64,000 nucleotides of DNA, from positions 9,737 to 73,736 of the forward strand of contig JAYFOQ010000004.1 in the NCBI GenBank assembly GCA_034932485.1, written 5' to 3'. Within the stretch, counting starts at the first letter, position 1. Every line of letters begins with the position of its first letter. The notes beneath the pieces were generated by a model that saw only the letters and a program-made list of their open reading frames with translations, was not told the DNA's origin and ran no database searches. The stretch is from Gordonibacter sp034932485 (GTDB lineage Bacteria; Actinomycetota; Coriobacteriia; Coriobacteriales; Eggerthellaceae). Below are positions 52,319 through 61,421 of this stretch, piece after piece. The position numbers were made by a program, and so were the translations under genes.

Positions 52319-53626
52319 TCACTGCTCTTTCGCTTCCTTGCGGCGTAGCTGTCGTGCAAATACAGCAAACACCACCAGCGCCACCAAGGTAACCACCGAT
52401 ACGACCACATAAACTGCGAAGTCACCATTGACAGCACCTCCCACCTCACGCGCAGAAGCAGCCACCAGTGAGCTCAATATGGCAGCAGGTGTCATCGCAA
52501 AATTTGCAAGCGCCAGGTTTTCGGGGTACCTCCCCGGTCCATATTGCCCAAGGGTGAAAGCCGAAGATATAACCGGGATGCAGCCGTATGAGAATCCCAC
52601 GAGAAACGCACCAATCACAAACAGGATAGGCATACGCATGCCCGGAACAAACGAAAAAGCCAACGCCAATGCTCCAACGAAGGCCGCTAGCGACGAAAGC
52701 GCCACAACAACGCTCAGGCCAAAACGATCGTAAACCACACCGATAACGATACGAGCTAAGCCATTAGTCGTAGACACCAACCCCACAAGAAGCGTAGCAA
52801 GACCCACTTCCAAACCAACAGCAAGTGCTGCCTGTTTTGCGTCTCCAATAATGATAAGTCCAGCACAAAGAGGGCATATTTCCCAAATAACGTAGATCCA
52901 GAACAACGATGAGCGCGTCACCGACGCGCCTTGCTGCTTGGGTGGCTCAACTACGCTCTTTCCACGGCGTCCAGCTGACACAACAGACAAATCTTGCCTC
53001 ATCGCATTCTTCTCACAGGTCACCCGCGTACAATTAACCGGCTTGATAATTAGGGCTGTTGCACCAACCACTATGGCGATAAGCACCGCAAGAACCAAAA
53101 ATACCGTTCTCCACCCCACCACATCGATGCCACCCGCGGCCGCCGTTCCCAAAATAAGCCCGCCAAGACCAAACCCCATCATAAGCGCGCCCGACGAAAA
53201 CCCCACACGATCAGGAAACCATGCATTCACTGTCGAGATAATAACGTTGTAAGCAATGCCGCACCCGCCACCGCACAATACCCCATAGCTTACATAGAGC
53301 ATCGGCAAGCCACCCACATTAATCAAAAGCGCCGTCGAGGCAAATCCGCCAACAAGTAAAGCGCCAGCAATAAGCAATACTGGCTTGAACGAAAACTTTT
53401 TAATGAGTCGCGCCCCAAGCAGACCACCCGAACAAAACGAAATAATAGAGATGGTGAACACCATTCGCATGCTCTCCCGATCCCACGAAAATTCCTGCCC
53501 AATAGGGGTAGAAAAGTTCGACCACGAGTAAATAAGGCCCAGAAACAGTAGCGACAACACCCCTGCCGCAAGATAGCGCATACGGTGACTCTGCGCTGCC
53601 TTAGGTGCCGGCAATTCAGAACACAC
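52319..53626 (-). CDS. MFS carrier, oxalate/formate antiporter (OFA) type
   Basis: 435 residues, about twelve transmembrane segments. OFA features are FLGLIYSWSNFSTPIGQEF and NVIISTVNAWFPDRVGFSSG, corresponding to the WFPDK block. A charged loop lies between the halves. GTG 53626 is chosen because AAAGGGG lies five bases before it; a TTG at 53647 would place that site inside the gene. The substrate is unknown, probably a small carboxylate. It precedes the zinc-ribbon gene and lies 75 bases after the histidine kinase gene on the same strand. Confidence 0.82.
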   Translation of the reverse strand: MCSELPAPKAAQSHRMRYLAAGVLSLLFLGLIYSWSNFSTPIGQEFSWDRESMRMVFTISIISFCSGGLLGARLIKKFSFKPVLLIAGALLVGGFASTALLINVGGLPMLYVSYGVLCGGGCGIAYNVIISTVNAWFPDRVGFSSGALMMGFGLGGLILGTAAAGGIDVVGWRTVFLVLAVLIAIVVGATALIIKPVNCTRVTCEKNAMRQDLSVVSAGRRGKSVVEPPKQQGASVTRSSLFWIYVIWEICPLCAGLIIIGDAKQAALAVGLEVGLATLLVGLVSTTNGLARIVIGVVYDRFGLSVVVALSSLAAFVGALALAFSFVPGMRMPILFVIGAFLVGFSYGCIPVISSAFTLGQYGPGRYPENLALANFAMTPAAILSSLVAASAREVGGAVNGDFAVYVVVSVVTLVALVVFAVFARQLRRKEAKEQ

Positions 53627-53701
53627 AACAGCCCCTTTTCCCCTCAACCGTCCATAGCAAGGAAGGTTGTCTTACTTCGCCATTGCCATAATTGCGATAC
53701 G

Positions 53702-55015
53702 TTAAAACTCACGCACAGCGCCGTTCTTCAACACGAGGGCGACCGTCGTTCCCTCCCCCAGTACGCTTTGTACCTCCATATGGGTATCGGAACCGAAATA
53801 GCCCCGTATGCGATCGTGCACGTTTTTCACTGCGATGCCCAACCCCGTAGACGACTCGGGGTGCAAAATATTCTGACGCGCCTCTTCGGTCATACCAACG
53901 CCATCATCTGCCACACGCACTATCACATCGTTGCCGTCCACGATGCCGGTTACACGAATAGTTAGCTTACCTTCAGAGGGCATGGCGTGACGTACCGAGT
54001 TTTCAACCAAGGGTTGAATAAGGAAGGGAGGCACCATCATGTCTTCAACCGCTGGCTCAATATCCACCTCCATAGCAACACGGTCCTCGCCAAATCGCGC
54101 AATCTCAAAAGCAAAATAACGCTTTGTCTGCTCCATCTCGCGAGCAAAAACGATAAGGTCGGCCGAATCTTCGAGAGTGCGACGATAAAACACTGCGAAC
54201 TCCCGCAGCAAGATACGTGCCTTTTCCGGAGCGGTACGAATAAGTGAAGCAATAGTATTAATGGTGTTGAACAAGAAGTGCGGATTGATCTGGCTTTGCA
54301 ACATTTTTAGCTCCATGCGCGTTGCCAGCTTCGTCTGCTCTTCTAATGCGGCGGCAGCCATCTGGGTAGACAACAACTGGCCAAAACCTTCAGCGATGGA
54401 CTTTTGTGTCTCGCTAATATGGCGAGCGCGCCGGTAATAGAACTTCAAGGTTCCCTCAATGGTTCCGCTCACCGCCAACGGAACAATGATGGCGGCCTGG
54501 ATGGTAGATGTATCTGACGGAAAGCCGATGTCCTCCGGCGTAAATAAAATGCGTCCGTTGCCGTCAGATAGGGTGGCGTGCGTTGCGTGAGTACGAATAA
54601 CGCTACCTGCCTGACTATCGACCTCCTCGAAACCAGCATACCCTAAAATAACATCCTTATCGGTAATAGCAACGGCAATGGCCGCCGTGGAAGGTAATAA
54701 CAGCTTGCAGATTTGCTGTGCAGCTTCAGCCGTCATTCCTTCATTCATGCAATCAAGCGTTTGACTGGCTAGACGTAGCATGGCATTGGACTGACGAGCA
54801 CGCACCGAATCGGGATCCATAAGCAGTCGAATAACAATAACCAGCGAAAGGGTGAACACGATACCCGCTACAATAAGAACGGCAATATTGCGATACGGAG
54901 AAATAGACGACCAGATAAGTACCAGGCCAGACAGCGCTGTGATGGTAAACATAAACATCTCCAGCGTAAAAAAGCGAGGTAGTGCGGGCCGGACTTCCGT
55001 AGTTTCCTCTTTCAA
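53702..55015 (-). CDS. LytS-type sensor histidine kinase with GAF domain
   Basis: 437 residues: two transmembrane helices (about 20-68), a GAF-like domain (~85-210), the His_kinase block with phospho-acceptor His in QINPHFLFNTINTIASL, and an HATPase domain (PLVENSVRHAM, DDGVGM, STGLGIAVKNV). The start is TTG 55015 with AAGGAGG six bases upstream. Kinases of this class normally pair with a LytTR response regulator, but none is adjacent. The small extracellular loop suggests membrane or cytosolic sensing via GAF. Confidence 0.92.
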   Translation of the reverse strand: MKEETTEVRPALPRFFTLEMFMFTITALSGLVLIWSSISPYRNIAVLIVAGIVFTLSLVIVIRLLMDPDSVRARQSNAMLRLASQTLDCMNEGMTAEAAQQICKLLLPSTAAIAVAITDKDVILGYAGFEEVDSQAGSVIRTHATHATLSDGNGRILFTPEDIGFPSDTSTIQAAIIVPLAVSGTIEGTLKFYYRRARHISETQKSIAEGFGQLLSTQMAAAALEEQTKLATRMELKMLQSQINPHFLFNTINTIASLIRTAPEKARILLREFAVFYRRTLEDSADLIVFAREMEQTKRYFAFEIARFGEDRVAMEVDIEPAVEDMMVPPFLIQPLVENSVRHAMPSEGKLTIRVTGIVDGNDVIVRVADDGVGMTEEARQNILHPESSTGLGIAVKNVHDRIRGYFGSDTHMEVQSVLGEGTTVALVLKNGAVREF

Positions 55016-55107
55016 GGGAGCCTCCTTCGTGAACTAGGCAATCATCCTACCAGCAAAAAGCAGCAGATGCACGCACGAAACAAGGCAACAGAATAACCAG
55101 ACGAGCT

Positions 55108-56007
55108 CTAGCCTAAAACGCCCAGCTCGTTTATCACCAGCATTGCAGCACCCACGATGAGAAAACCTCCGAAGATGAAGCGCAGCGCACGTTCGGGAAC
55201 CTTGCGCACCAATCGTGCGCCAACCAAAGCACCCGGAATAGAGCCAACTGCCACGGAAATGCCTGCTGCATAATCGATGTTCCCTAGTAATCCCTGCTCG
55301 ATAACCCCCGGTACAGCAAGAATCATAACTGCTATAAGGGAAGTACCTGAAGCCTGCTTCATGGAAATACCTACCAACGACAGCATAAGAGGCACCATGA
55401 TAAAACCGCCGCCGACCCCTACGTAACCCGAGGCGACACCTGCCCCCAAACCTATAGCCACACCAATAAGTAGCTGCTTACGCGTTAGCTTAACCGCTCC
55501 CGCTGGGACACTCTGCGTCAAACCAGCCTCGGCCACATCATCCTGATCGCTTGTATTCACACCACCAGAAGATGGGTCCTGGTTCTCATTAAGGCCCTCG
55601 GAAGAGGAAGTTGTTGTCGCTTGCTCCGGCTTCATTTTCCAAGCTTTACGCAACATATTAATCGCAGAGTAGCCAATAATAAGCGCGGCAGCCAGCATAA
55701 CCATCCACGCGGGAGAAATATGCGCAAGCCATACTCCCAAAGCCGAGGTACACGCACCACCTAAGCCTGCCGCAATACCCAACGACGGCACACAGGTTTT
55801 ATGCCGCAGATGCGATACGGCACCCGAGATGGAGGTGGGAATAATAGTGAAAAGGGACGTTGCCGTGGACATGATAGGACTCATGCTAAACACAAGACGG
55901 AAAATAGGCACCAGCACCGTGCCGCCGCCAATACCCAACATACCCGATAAAATGCCGACGCCAACGCCGACAAAAGCAGGTATAACAAACGACATAAAGA
56001 TATCCAT
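55108..56007 (-). CDS. TauE/SafE-family anion permease
   Basis: 299 residues. Two repeated four-helix halves each begin with the family's glycine motif (GILSGMLGIGGGTVLVP and GVASGYVGVGGGFIMVP), separated by an acidic, Ser-rich linker (~130-170). These carriers move sulfonates, sulfite or similar anions, generally outward. ATG 56007 is given; TTG 56031 is an in-frame alternative, and neither has a strong ribosome-binding site. Confidence 0.88.
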   Translation of the reverse strand: MDIFMSFVIPAFVGVGVGILSGMLGIGGGTVLVPIFRLVFSMSPIMSTATSLFTIIPTSISGAVSHLRHKTCVPSLGIAAGLGGACTSALGVWLAHISPAWMVMLAAALIIGYSAINMLRKAWKMKPEQATTTSSSEGLNENQDPSSGGVNTSDQDDVAEAGLTQSVPAGAVKLTRKQLLIGVAIGLGAGVASGYVGVGGGFIMVPLMLSLVGISMKQASGTSLIAVMILAVPGVIEQGLLGNIDYAAGISVAVGSIPGALVGARLVRKVPERALRFIFGGFLIVGAAMLVINELGVLG

Positions 56008-56055
56008 CGAGATGCCTACGATTCCAATCAAAATTCTACCGTGATTTTTATTTCA

Positions 56056-56142
56056 CCGAGTAGCGGAAAAAAGTGGTGTTGAAATCGCGAAGCGAAGGCG
56101 CCTCGCGATCGTCACAAACTTGTTCCCACCAACGCTACTCGG
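56056..56142. repeat. Nested inverted repeats at the 3' end of the glycosyltransferase gene
   Basis: CCGAGTAGCG (56056-56065) is inverted at 56133-56142, and inside it ATCGCGA (56084-56090) pairs with TCGCGAT (56103-56109). The outer right arm overlaps the glycosyltransferase stop region. It may terminate that minus-strand transcript. Confidence 0.4.
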
Positions 56143-57433
56143 CAATATTAAGACGAATTTCGCTCGTGGCCCCGGGATCGATACCAGCAGCCTCGGCAGC
56201 AAGGGCAGCCGACTTACGAGGGGAATCGACACCCAACTGACGCTGAGCAGCAGACTGTACCAAAGCCGTACGCAGAATTTGATCCTTCTCCATGCGGGCC
56301 ATAAGCTCGGGCCACACGAACTGGAATTCAAAGTACTTCGAGCAATTACGCTGGGCGTAGGTAGTAGCTTCGCCCGTGGCGGCCTTTGCAGCCTTACGGT
56401 AGGCTTTCTTGTCGGGACGAGCCAAGCTGCGTAAAAATGCCGTTAAACGGATGCGGCGGGTAATGCCTGGCTCCAAAAACGGACCCGGATACGGTTCGAG
56501 AGACGACGGCTTCACCTGCAGAAGGTCGATCTGAGTGCGACTGTACTCCATCTTGCGGTATTCATAGAGCCAACGGAATATATCCTGACGAAAGCGGGTG
56601 CCTTCACTTTCGGTCTCTGGCGGCAAATGACGAAGACTCCACTGATTGTCCAACCAAATATCAGAGCCGTACATACGCAGGTCAAGCATATAATCAAGAT
56701 CTTCTCCACGAGCTATCCAAGGGTCGAACGAAAGACGCTTGAAAGCCTCTTTATGCAGCACCAGGCAGCCACCGCACACATGGTTCGAACGCGACAAACG
56801 CGGTCCATGCATAGCCTTGTTCATCATCTTGTTGAATGCCTTACCCTGCTGCCAGAAATGGTTGTACCACTTGTCTTGGCTCTTCGACAAAAACGTACCC
56901 TCGGAATTGAAGTAGTATCCCGTCTTGGCTAAGATGGGGATACCTTTCTTGGTAAGCTTACCCAAACCGTACATGGCTTTTTGTAAGAATTCCGCATCAT
57001 CGACAATCTCGTCGTCGTCCAAAAAAACCACCGAATCGTAACCCAGTGTGTTTGCCACCACTAGACCAAGATTACGTACGGCACCGTAGCCAGCCAAGCC
57101 AATTTCCTTAGACAATTTACCAAGACTCAATTGCTCCATACGCTGCTGAATAAGCCCAAGCTCGGGTGCTCCGATAACGGCAACGTTAAGCGAGGGATAC
57201 TGGGCCGCTTGCGTCTGTACTTTTTCTGCCGCCTGGTTCTCGATGGAAGGTTCGCTTACCACCAAAATAACAATTTGGCCAATACCCCGCACCTTCTGTA
57301 ACGAATGTAGCAAACGCGGTAATTCGCCCGACTGCGTGATGGGCGTGGTATGGTCGTAGGTGGTCAGCACGCTACCGCCCTCTTTGCGGCGACGCGAGGA
57401 GACGTAAGTCGGTATGACAATAACCGGGTTCAT
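56135..57433 (-). CDS. Family 2-like glycosyltransferase
   Basis: 432 residues. The GT-A fold begins with VIVIPTYVSSRR; the metal-binding DxD-type motif is VVFLDDDEIVDD. CGGCLVLHKEAFKRL and WIARGEDLDYMLDLRM are the acceptor-side blocks of GT2-like enzymes. The C-terminal ~120 residues are helical and charged. No signal peptide or membrane helix, so cytoplasmic. AAAGGAAG precedes ATG 57433. No polysaccharide cluster surrounds it. Sugar and acceptor are unknown. Confidence 0.85.
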   Translation of the reverse strand: MNPVIVIPTYVSSRRRKEGGSVLTTYDHTTPITQSGELPRLLHSLQKVRGIGQIVILVVSEPSIENQAAEKVQTQAAQYPSLNVAVIGAPELGLIQQRMEQLSLGKLSKEIGLAGYGAVRNLGLVVANTLGYDSVVFLDDDEIVDDAEFLQKAMYGLGKLTKKGIPILAKTGYYFNSEGTFLSKSQDKWYNHFWQQGKAFNKMMNKAMHGPRLSRSNHVCGGCLVLHKEAFKRLSFDPWIARGEDLDYMLDLRMYGSDIWLDNQWSLRHLPPETESEGTRFRQDIFRWLYEYRKMEYSRTQIDLLQVKPSSLEPYPGPFLEPGITRRIRLTAFLRSLARPDKKAYRKAAKAATGEATTYAQRNCSKYFEFQFVWPELMARMEKDQILRTALVQSAAQRQLGVDSPRKSAALAAEAAGIDPGATSEIRLNIAE

Positions 57434-57498
57434 GCACTTCCTTTTATAGGCCTTGTCCGATAGTAAATATCGGCGTTAAGAATGGTCTATTGTACCGC

Positions 57499-57540
57499 TT
57501 CGGTGCCATTTCGGTCGCACATGCGACCGATTACACCGAA
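57499..57540. terminator. Hairpin downstream of queT
   Basis: Outer arms TTCGGTG/CACCGAA (57499-57505 with 57534-57540) and inner arms TCGGTCGCA/TGCGACCGA (57511-57519 with 57522-57530). It lies 38 bases beyond the queT stop on the minus strand; no U-run. Confidence 0.5.
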
Positions 57541-57577
57541 TGAACGGAGGAAGACCCAGAAGCCCAACGATGCAAAG

Positions 57578-58159
57578 CTAACCCTTGCCGCTGCACCGTG
57601 GTTGCTTTACCACATTAAAACGCTTCAGCGCCATAAGCAAGGGAAGGCCCAGCGCATATAAGACCAACGCTTCGCCAATACCTGTAGACACCACGCCAAA
57701 CAAGTACATAGGCAGATATGCTCCGTCGAGCGCGATACTTGTGAAGGGGATGGTATAAAACCCCAAACCTTGTAGTAGTAGCGGCAAATAGGCAGGCACA
57801 ATGAGTGCGTTAGCAATAACAGGACCTAACAGTGCCAGCTTTGGACGGCTGCGCATCTTCCAACACCAGAGCGCACCCAGAAACGTAGCTATGCTGCCGA
57901 ATACTACATCAAGCATACCCAAAGCTCCCGTACCGTTCACCGCCAAGGCGATAAGGTTCGCCACAATGCAGCCGACCGTCAGCCCTGGCACCGCTGCCGG
58001 CGTCAACACAGCAAGTACGCACACTGCCTCTGAAATGCGAAACTGCACAGGCCCCCAAGCCAGCCCTTGCAACAACAAGAGTGCGACGAGAGTGGCGGCG
58101 GCATACACAGCCGCAATCATACCTGCCTGAGCGACGTACGACGATCTTCCCTTATCCAT
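57578..58159 (-). CDS. queT: QueT-family queuosine precursor transporter (ECF S component)
   Basis: 193 residues with six hydrophobic segments. QueT-family features are the N-terminal AGMIAAVYAAATL, WGPVQFRISEAVCVLAVLTP and GVVSTGIGEALVLYALG. It binds a queuosine precursor (preQ1 or queuine) and works with a shared ECF energizing module encoded elsewhere. AAGGAG is six bases before ATG 58159. The leader upstream can form a pseudoknot (see 58199-58247). Confidence 0.92.
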   Translation of the reverse strand: MDKGRSSYVAQAGMIAAVYAAATLVALLLLQGLAWGPVQFRISEAVCVLAVLTPAAVPGLTVGCIVANLIALAVNGTGALGMLDVVFGSIATFLGALWCWKMRSRPKLALLGPVIANALIVPAYLPLLLQGLGFYTIPFTSIALDGAYLPMYLFGVVSTGIGEALVLYALGLPLLMALKRFNVVKQPRCSGKG

Positions 58160-58198
58160 GGGATGCTCCTTGTCTCCACGCGAACTTTGTCGCGGGCT

Positions 58199-58247
58199 TT
58201 GGGCAACGAGTAAACCGCGTAGGCAGGGCCCAACGATGCAAACGCGG
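58199..58247 (-). ncRNA. Pseudoknot-capable leader of queT, candidate preQ1-type riboswitch
   Basis: On the minus strand, four segments occur in the interleaved order needed for an H-type pseudoknot: CCGCGT (58247-58242), TTGGGC (58233-58228), ACGCGG (58220-58215), GCCCAA (58204-58199). A small CGCG/CGCG hairpin follows before the ribosome-binding site. It does not match the preQ1 class consensus sequences I know. The riboswitch role is inferred only from topology and the queT context. Confidence 0.35.
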
Positions 58248-58412
58248 AACTTGACAGCAACGCGCGCGGGCGCCCACCGTCAAAGCCGTAGCGGAGTATA
58301 GCAGACCTGCTTCGAAAAAATAAGATCCGCATTGTAGCCGGTCTTCAATGGAAGCCACTACAAGAGGCGCGCAGACCTTTCGTCATTGTGCGACAAAACA
58401 GAACTCACGCTT

Positions 58413-58418
58413 TATACT
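58413..58418 (+). promoter_or_regulatory. -10 element of a probably leaderless phosphatase transcript
   Basis: TATACT ends six bases before ATG 58425, and GCGACA lies 17 bp upstream as a possible -35 (58390-58395). No Shine-Dalgarno is present, so transcription likely starts at the ATG. Confidence 0.55.
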
Positions 58419-58424
58419 AGCTGC

Positions 58425-59177
58425 ATGGAAATTTCTACCCCTGCGCGCGCAACGCGCCACACAACAGTAAAAAGCAACAAAACGCCTCCGGTAGAGGCCC
58501 TTTCTCAATTACGTGAGAGCATAGGACTTCGTCAGTTTGCCACAGTGAACGGACATGCACTTTATCGGTCGCGACAGTTGAATAATCTTAGCAATGCCGA
58601 CATCGAAACTCTCTGCGAACTCGGCATTGTTGATGTTTATGATCTCAGAAAGCCCACCGAACGGGAAGCATGCGAGCGCCCCTCATGCGCAGAGCGTCCG
58701 CCATTTCGTCTCCATCTGATAAAGGGAGACCTTCAAGACGATCCCCGGCGTACGCAGCTACATCGCGCAAAGGATATCGTTGGCACCTACGGTTCTCCCG
58801 GAGAGCGTATGATTAATCTATATACAACCATGGCCCGGCAAGGAGATTTACTGCGTGCATCTATTGATCCACTCCTTCATCCCACGGCACCTGCCCTTGT
58901 TCACTGCGTGAACGGAAAAGATCGAACCGGTATCATCTGCGCCTGCGTCCAGCGTCTGCTGGGTTTTGACGATACGCTCATTACTCGAGACTACCTGGTT
59001 ACCAACACCCTAAACGCCGCAATGAACCAGCGAGATTTGACGGCGCTTTCCAAGCATCTTACTCCTGACGAATTGGCTGTTATGGCCGCTATGTTTGAGG
59101 CTCGTCTACCTTACCTCGAAGCATTTTGGCAAACCATCAACGAAGAGTACGGCTCTTTCAACGCATTCATGCACTAA
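58425..59177 (+). CDS. Tyrosine phosphatase, Y_phosphatase3 (PtpB/SacM-like) family
   Basis: 250 residues. The P-loop is HCVNGKDRTGI (catalytic Cys and Arg), typical of atypical dual-specificity or lipid phosphatases such as mycobacterial PtpB. The N-terminal part has LYRSRQLNNLSNADIETL and IVDVYDLRKPTERE, the usual family start. ATG 58425 has no ribosome-binding site, but a -10 lies just before it (leaderless). It could act on phosphotyrosine or phosphoinositide-like substrates; the physiological target is unknown. A bidirectional terminator follows. Confidence 0.9.
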   Translation: MEISTPARATRHTTVKSNKTPPVEALSQLRESIGLRQFATVNGHALYRSRQLNNLSNADIETLCELGIVDVYDLRKPTEREACERPSCAERPPFRLHLIKGDLQDDPRRTQLHRAKDIVGTYGSPGERMINLYTTMARQGDLLRASIDPLLHPTAPALVHCVNGKDRTGIICACVQRLLGFDDTLITRDYLVTNTLNAAMNQRDLTALSKHLTPDELAVMAAMFEARLPYLEAFWQTINEEYGSFNAFMH

Positions 59178-59195
59178 AGGAACCCGCGCCCGTCC

Positions 59196-59239
59196 AAATT
59201 AAATGAGGGCCTCGCAAGTACGAGACCCTCATTTAATTT
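59196..59239. terminator. Bidirectional terminator between phosphatase and citrate synthase
   Basis: A 14-bp AT-rich outer stem (59196-59209 with 59226-59239) continues through a one-base mismatch into CTCG/CGAG around a six-base loop. A-run on the left and TTTAATTTAAT on the right suit both convergent genes. Confidence 0.88.
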
Positions 59240-59304
59240 AATATCACTCATCAAATCAAGAACAAAACTGTTTGAGCGGTATCAAAGCAAGACGACACAA
59301 CGCG

Positions 59305-60651
59305 CTATCGCTCGTCCATCGCTACATAAGAGCGCACACCGCTACGAGTAGACTTGTATGCCGGACGGATAATACGCTTGCCAGAAACGATTTCTTCGAA
59401 ACGATGTGCGGCCCAACCCGACATACGCGCACAGGCAAACAGCGGAGTGAACAAATCTTCGGGAATACCCATCATCGAATATACAAAGCCAGAGTACATG
59501 TCAACATTTGCGCACATGTCCTTAGCCGTACCCTTCTCGCGCAAAATGACCTCTGGAGCAAGGCGCTCGATACTCTCCAACAGATGGTATTCTGCCTCGT
59601 ACTCCGTACCCCTCGCCAGCTTCTCGGCAAACTGCTTGCAGATGATGGCCCGCGGATCAGACTTTGTGTAAACGGCATGCCCCATGCCGTACACCAAACC
59701 CGTCTTGTCAAAGGCCTGCTTGTTCACCAATTTTGCCAGATAATCGGCCACCTGACCCTCATCAGACCAGTCGGCTACATTTGTTTTCAGCTCTTTTTGC
59801 ATAGCCAGCACCTGATGGTTGGCGCCGCCGTGCTTCGAGCCCTTCAGGGAACCGATTGCTCCGGCGTAGGTGGAATATGGATCGGTATCCGATGAGGTCA
59901 GCACGCGCGTGACGAATGTGGAATTATTGCCGCCACCATGCTCGGCATGCAGACAAAGCATAATGTCCAGCATGCGCGCTTCCTCGGGTGTAAATTGGCG
60001 ATCAGGGCGCAGCATCGACAGAATGGTCTCAGCCGTAGATTGGCCCGGAATGAAACGATGCATAATCATGGACTCGTTATTGTAGCGCGCGCGCTTGGCA
60101 AAGTATGTCAACACCATGATGCGCGGCAAGCGCGAGATCAGCGAAATGGCCGTATGCACCTCATGATATGCCGAGCGATCTTCGGCGTTCTCATCATAGG
60201 CGTACAATAATAAAATCGTACGCGCCAGTACGTTCATGATATCCGGCGGCGTATCACGCATAATCATGGAAGCCGTAAAACCGTCGGGCAATTCGCGCTC
60301 GGCATCAAGAGCAGCAATAAAGCGATCAAGTTGGTCGCGCGTAGGCAACTCTCCCATAAGCAGCAAATAAGCCACTTCCTCGAAGTTGAAACGACGCTCG
60401 ACAGAATCGTCACCCAACAGGTCGTACACATCGTAACCTCGATAGCGCAACGCACCTTCGTCGGCAACCTTCTCACCGTCGGACACTACATAACCATGAA
60501 CATTCGCGATATTCGTAAGCCCGGCCACCACACCAGTTCCATCGGCGTTGCGTAGCCCCCGCTTCACGTCGTACTGCTCATAGCTTGACGCTTCAATGGA
60601 GTTAATAGCGGTGAAGTTCTCGTAGAGTGCGATCTTGTGCTCGTCTTGCAT
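59305..60651 (-). CDS. gltA: Citrate synthase
   Basis: 448 residues. Catalytic His residues are in LCLHAEHGGGNNSTF and GLVYGMGHAVYTKSDPR, substrate binding in GSKHGGANHQ, and the catalytic Asp in CANVDMYSGFVYSMMG. The length and N-terminal domain fit type II-like or anaerobe citrate synthases. It condenses oxaloacetate and acetyl-CoA. GGGAGG is six bases before ATG 60651. No other TCA gene is nearby; in an anaerobe it would mainly feed glutamate synthesis. Confidence 0.95.
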   Translation of the reverse strand: MQDEHKIALYENFTAINSIEASSYEQYDVKRGLRNADGTGVVAGLTNIANVHGYVVSDGEKVADEGALRYRGYDVYDLLGDDSVERRFNFEEVAYLLLMGELPTRDQLDRFIAALDAERELPDGFTASMIMRDTPPDIMNVLARTILLLYAYDENAEDRSAYHEVHTAISLISRLPRIMVLTYFAKRARYNNESMIMHRFIPGQSTAETILSMLRPDRQFTPEEARMLDIMLCLHAEHGGGNNSTFVTRVLTSSDTDPYSTYAGAIGSLKGSKHGGANHQVLAMQKELKTNVADWSDEGQVADYLAKLVNKQAFDKTGLVYGMGHAVYTKSDPRAIICKQFAEKLARGTEYEAEYHLLESIERLAPEVILREKGTAKDMCANVDMYSGFVYSMMGIPEDLFTPLFACARMSGWAAHRFEEIVSGKRIIRPAYKSTRSGVRSYVAMDER

Positions 60652-60919
60652 GCAAACCTCCCTGCTCTTGGATGGCACCCGATCCGTTGCCTTACTTGAA
60701 GATGCGCCCGCACCACCTAACCGCTCAAGCGGTCAAGCGAGTCGGCTACCCGCGCAACAACAGGCGAATGGATGGGGAATCGGATGATCGTCCGTTCGTG
60801 CTTTAGCATAATAAAGCCTTATCGCGCCCCTTAGAAGTACTTTCTGGTGAATAGCAGAGAGAATATGGAAGATTGCCCTTGTTTCGCGCAAGGGTAAATC
60901 ACGAACGATTTACAAAAAA

Positions 60920-61156
60920 CTACTGTTGGCCGTCTTCACTAATAGTTGGCGGCGTGCTTACATGCGTCAGGATATCTCCCGGCTGACACCCTAAGTTTTC
61001 ACACAATGCATCAAGTGTCGAAAAACGAATCGCGCGAGTCTTGCCGGTCTTAATGCGCGACAAGTTAACACTTGTAATGCCTACGCGTTCTGCGAGATCG
61101 TTTCCGCTCAGGCCCGACGTGCTCATAACTCGATCGAGTTTCACCTGGATAGCCAC
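60920..61156 (-). CDS. Small Cro/C1-type HTH regulator (YozG-like)
   Basis: 78 residues: VKLDRVMSTSGLSGNDLAERVG, then TSVNLSRIKTGKTRAIRFSTLDALCENLGCQPGDIL (each cited in part), a compact XRE helix-turn-helix. GTG 61156 has GGAAGG eight bases upstream; the longer frame from 61213 lacks a site. It is divergent from the osmoprotectant transporter, which it may regulate. In other bacteria this type often pairs with a small DUF2975 membrane protein; none is seen here. Confidence 0.85.
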   Translation of the reverse strand: MAIQVKLDRVMSTSGLSGNDLAERVGITSVNLSRIKTGKTRAIRFSTLDALCENLGCQPGDILTHVSTPPTISEDGQQ

Positions 61157-61421
61157 AAATAAAACCTTCCGACTCATGTAACCTGACAGACACACCATAT
61201 CATCTTTTTCCACAAAAGAGAAAAATTGATACTTTTACACATAATCATTTCTTCTCCAGTCCTTCAAATAACAAAAGCATTCAGAACAAGGGGTCCTGTC
61301 ACCAATCGTTGACGGTTTGGCTGCAGGATGCAGGGCTTTCCTGCGATGGTTTAAAATTCGGGACACCGAGCAGCTCCTGCACTCGCTCCCTCTTCGTACA
61401 AGAAAACGAGGTCGCCCGCTT

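Noticed and set aside
58160..58424. Assignment to a known preQ1 riboswitch class
   Set aside because: The leader has pseudoknot topology but none of the class consensus sequences I know, so only a candidate is reported.
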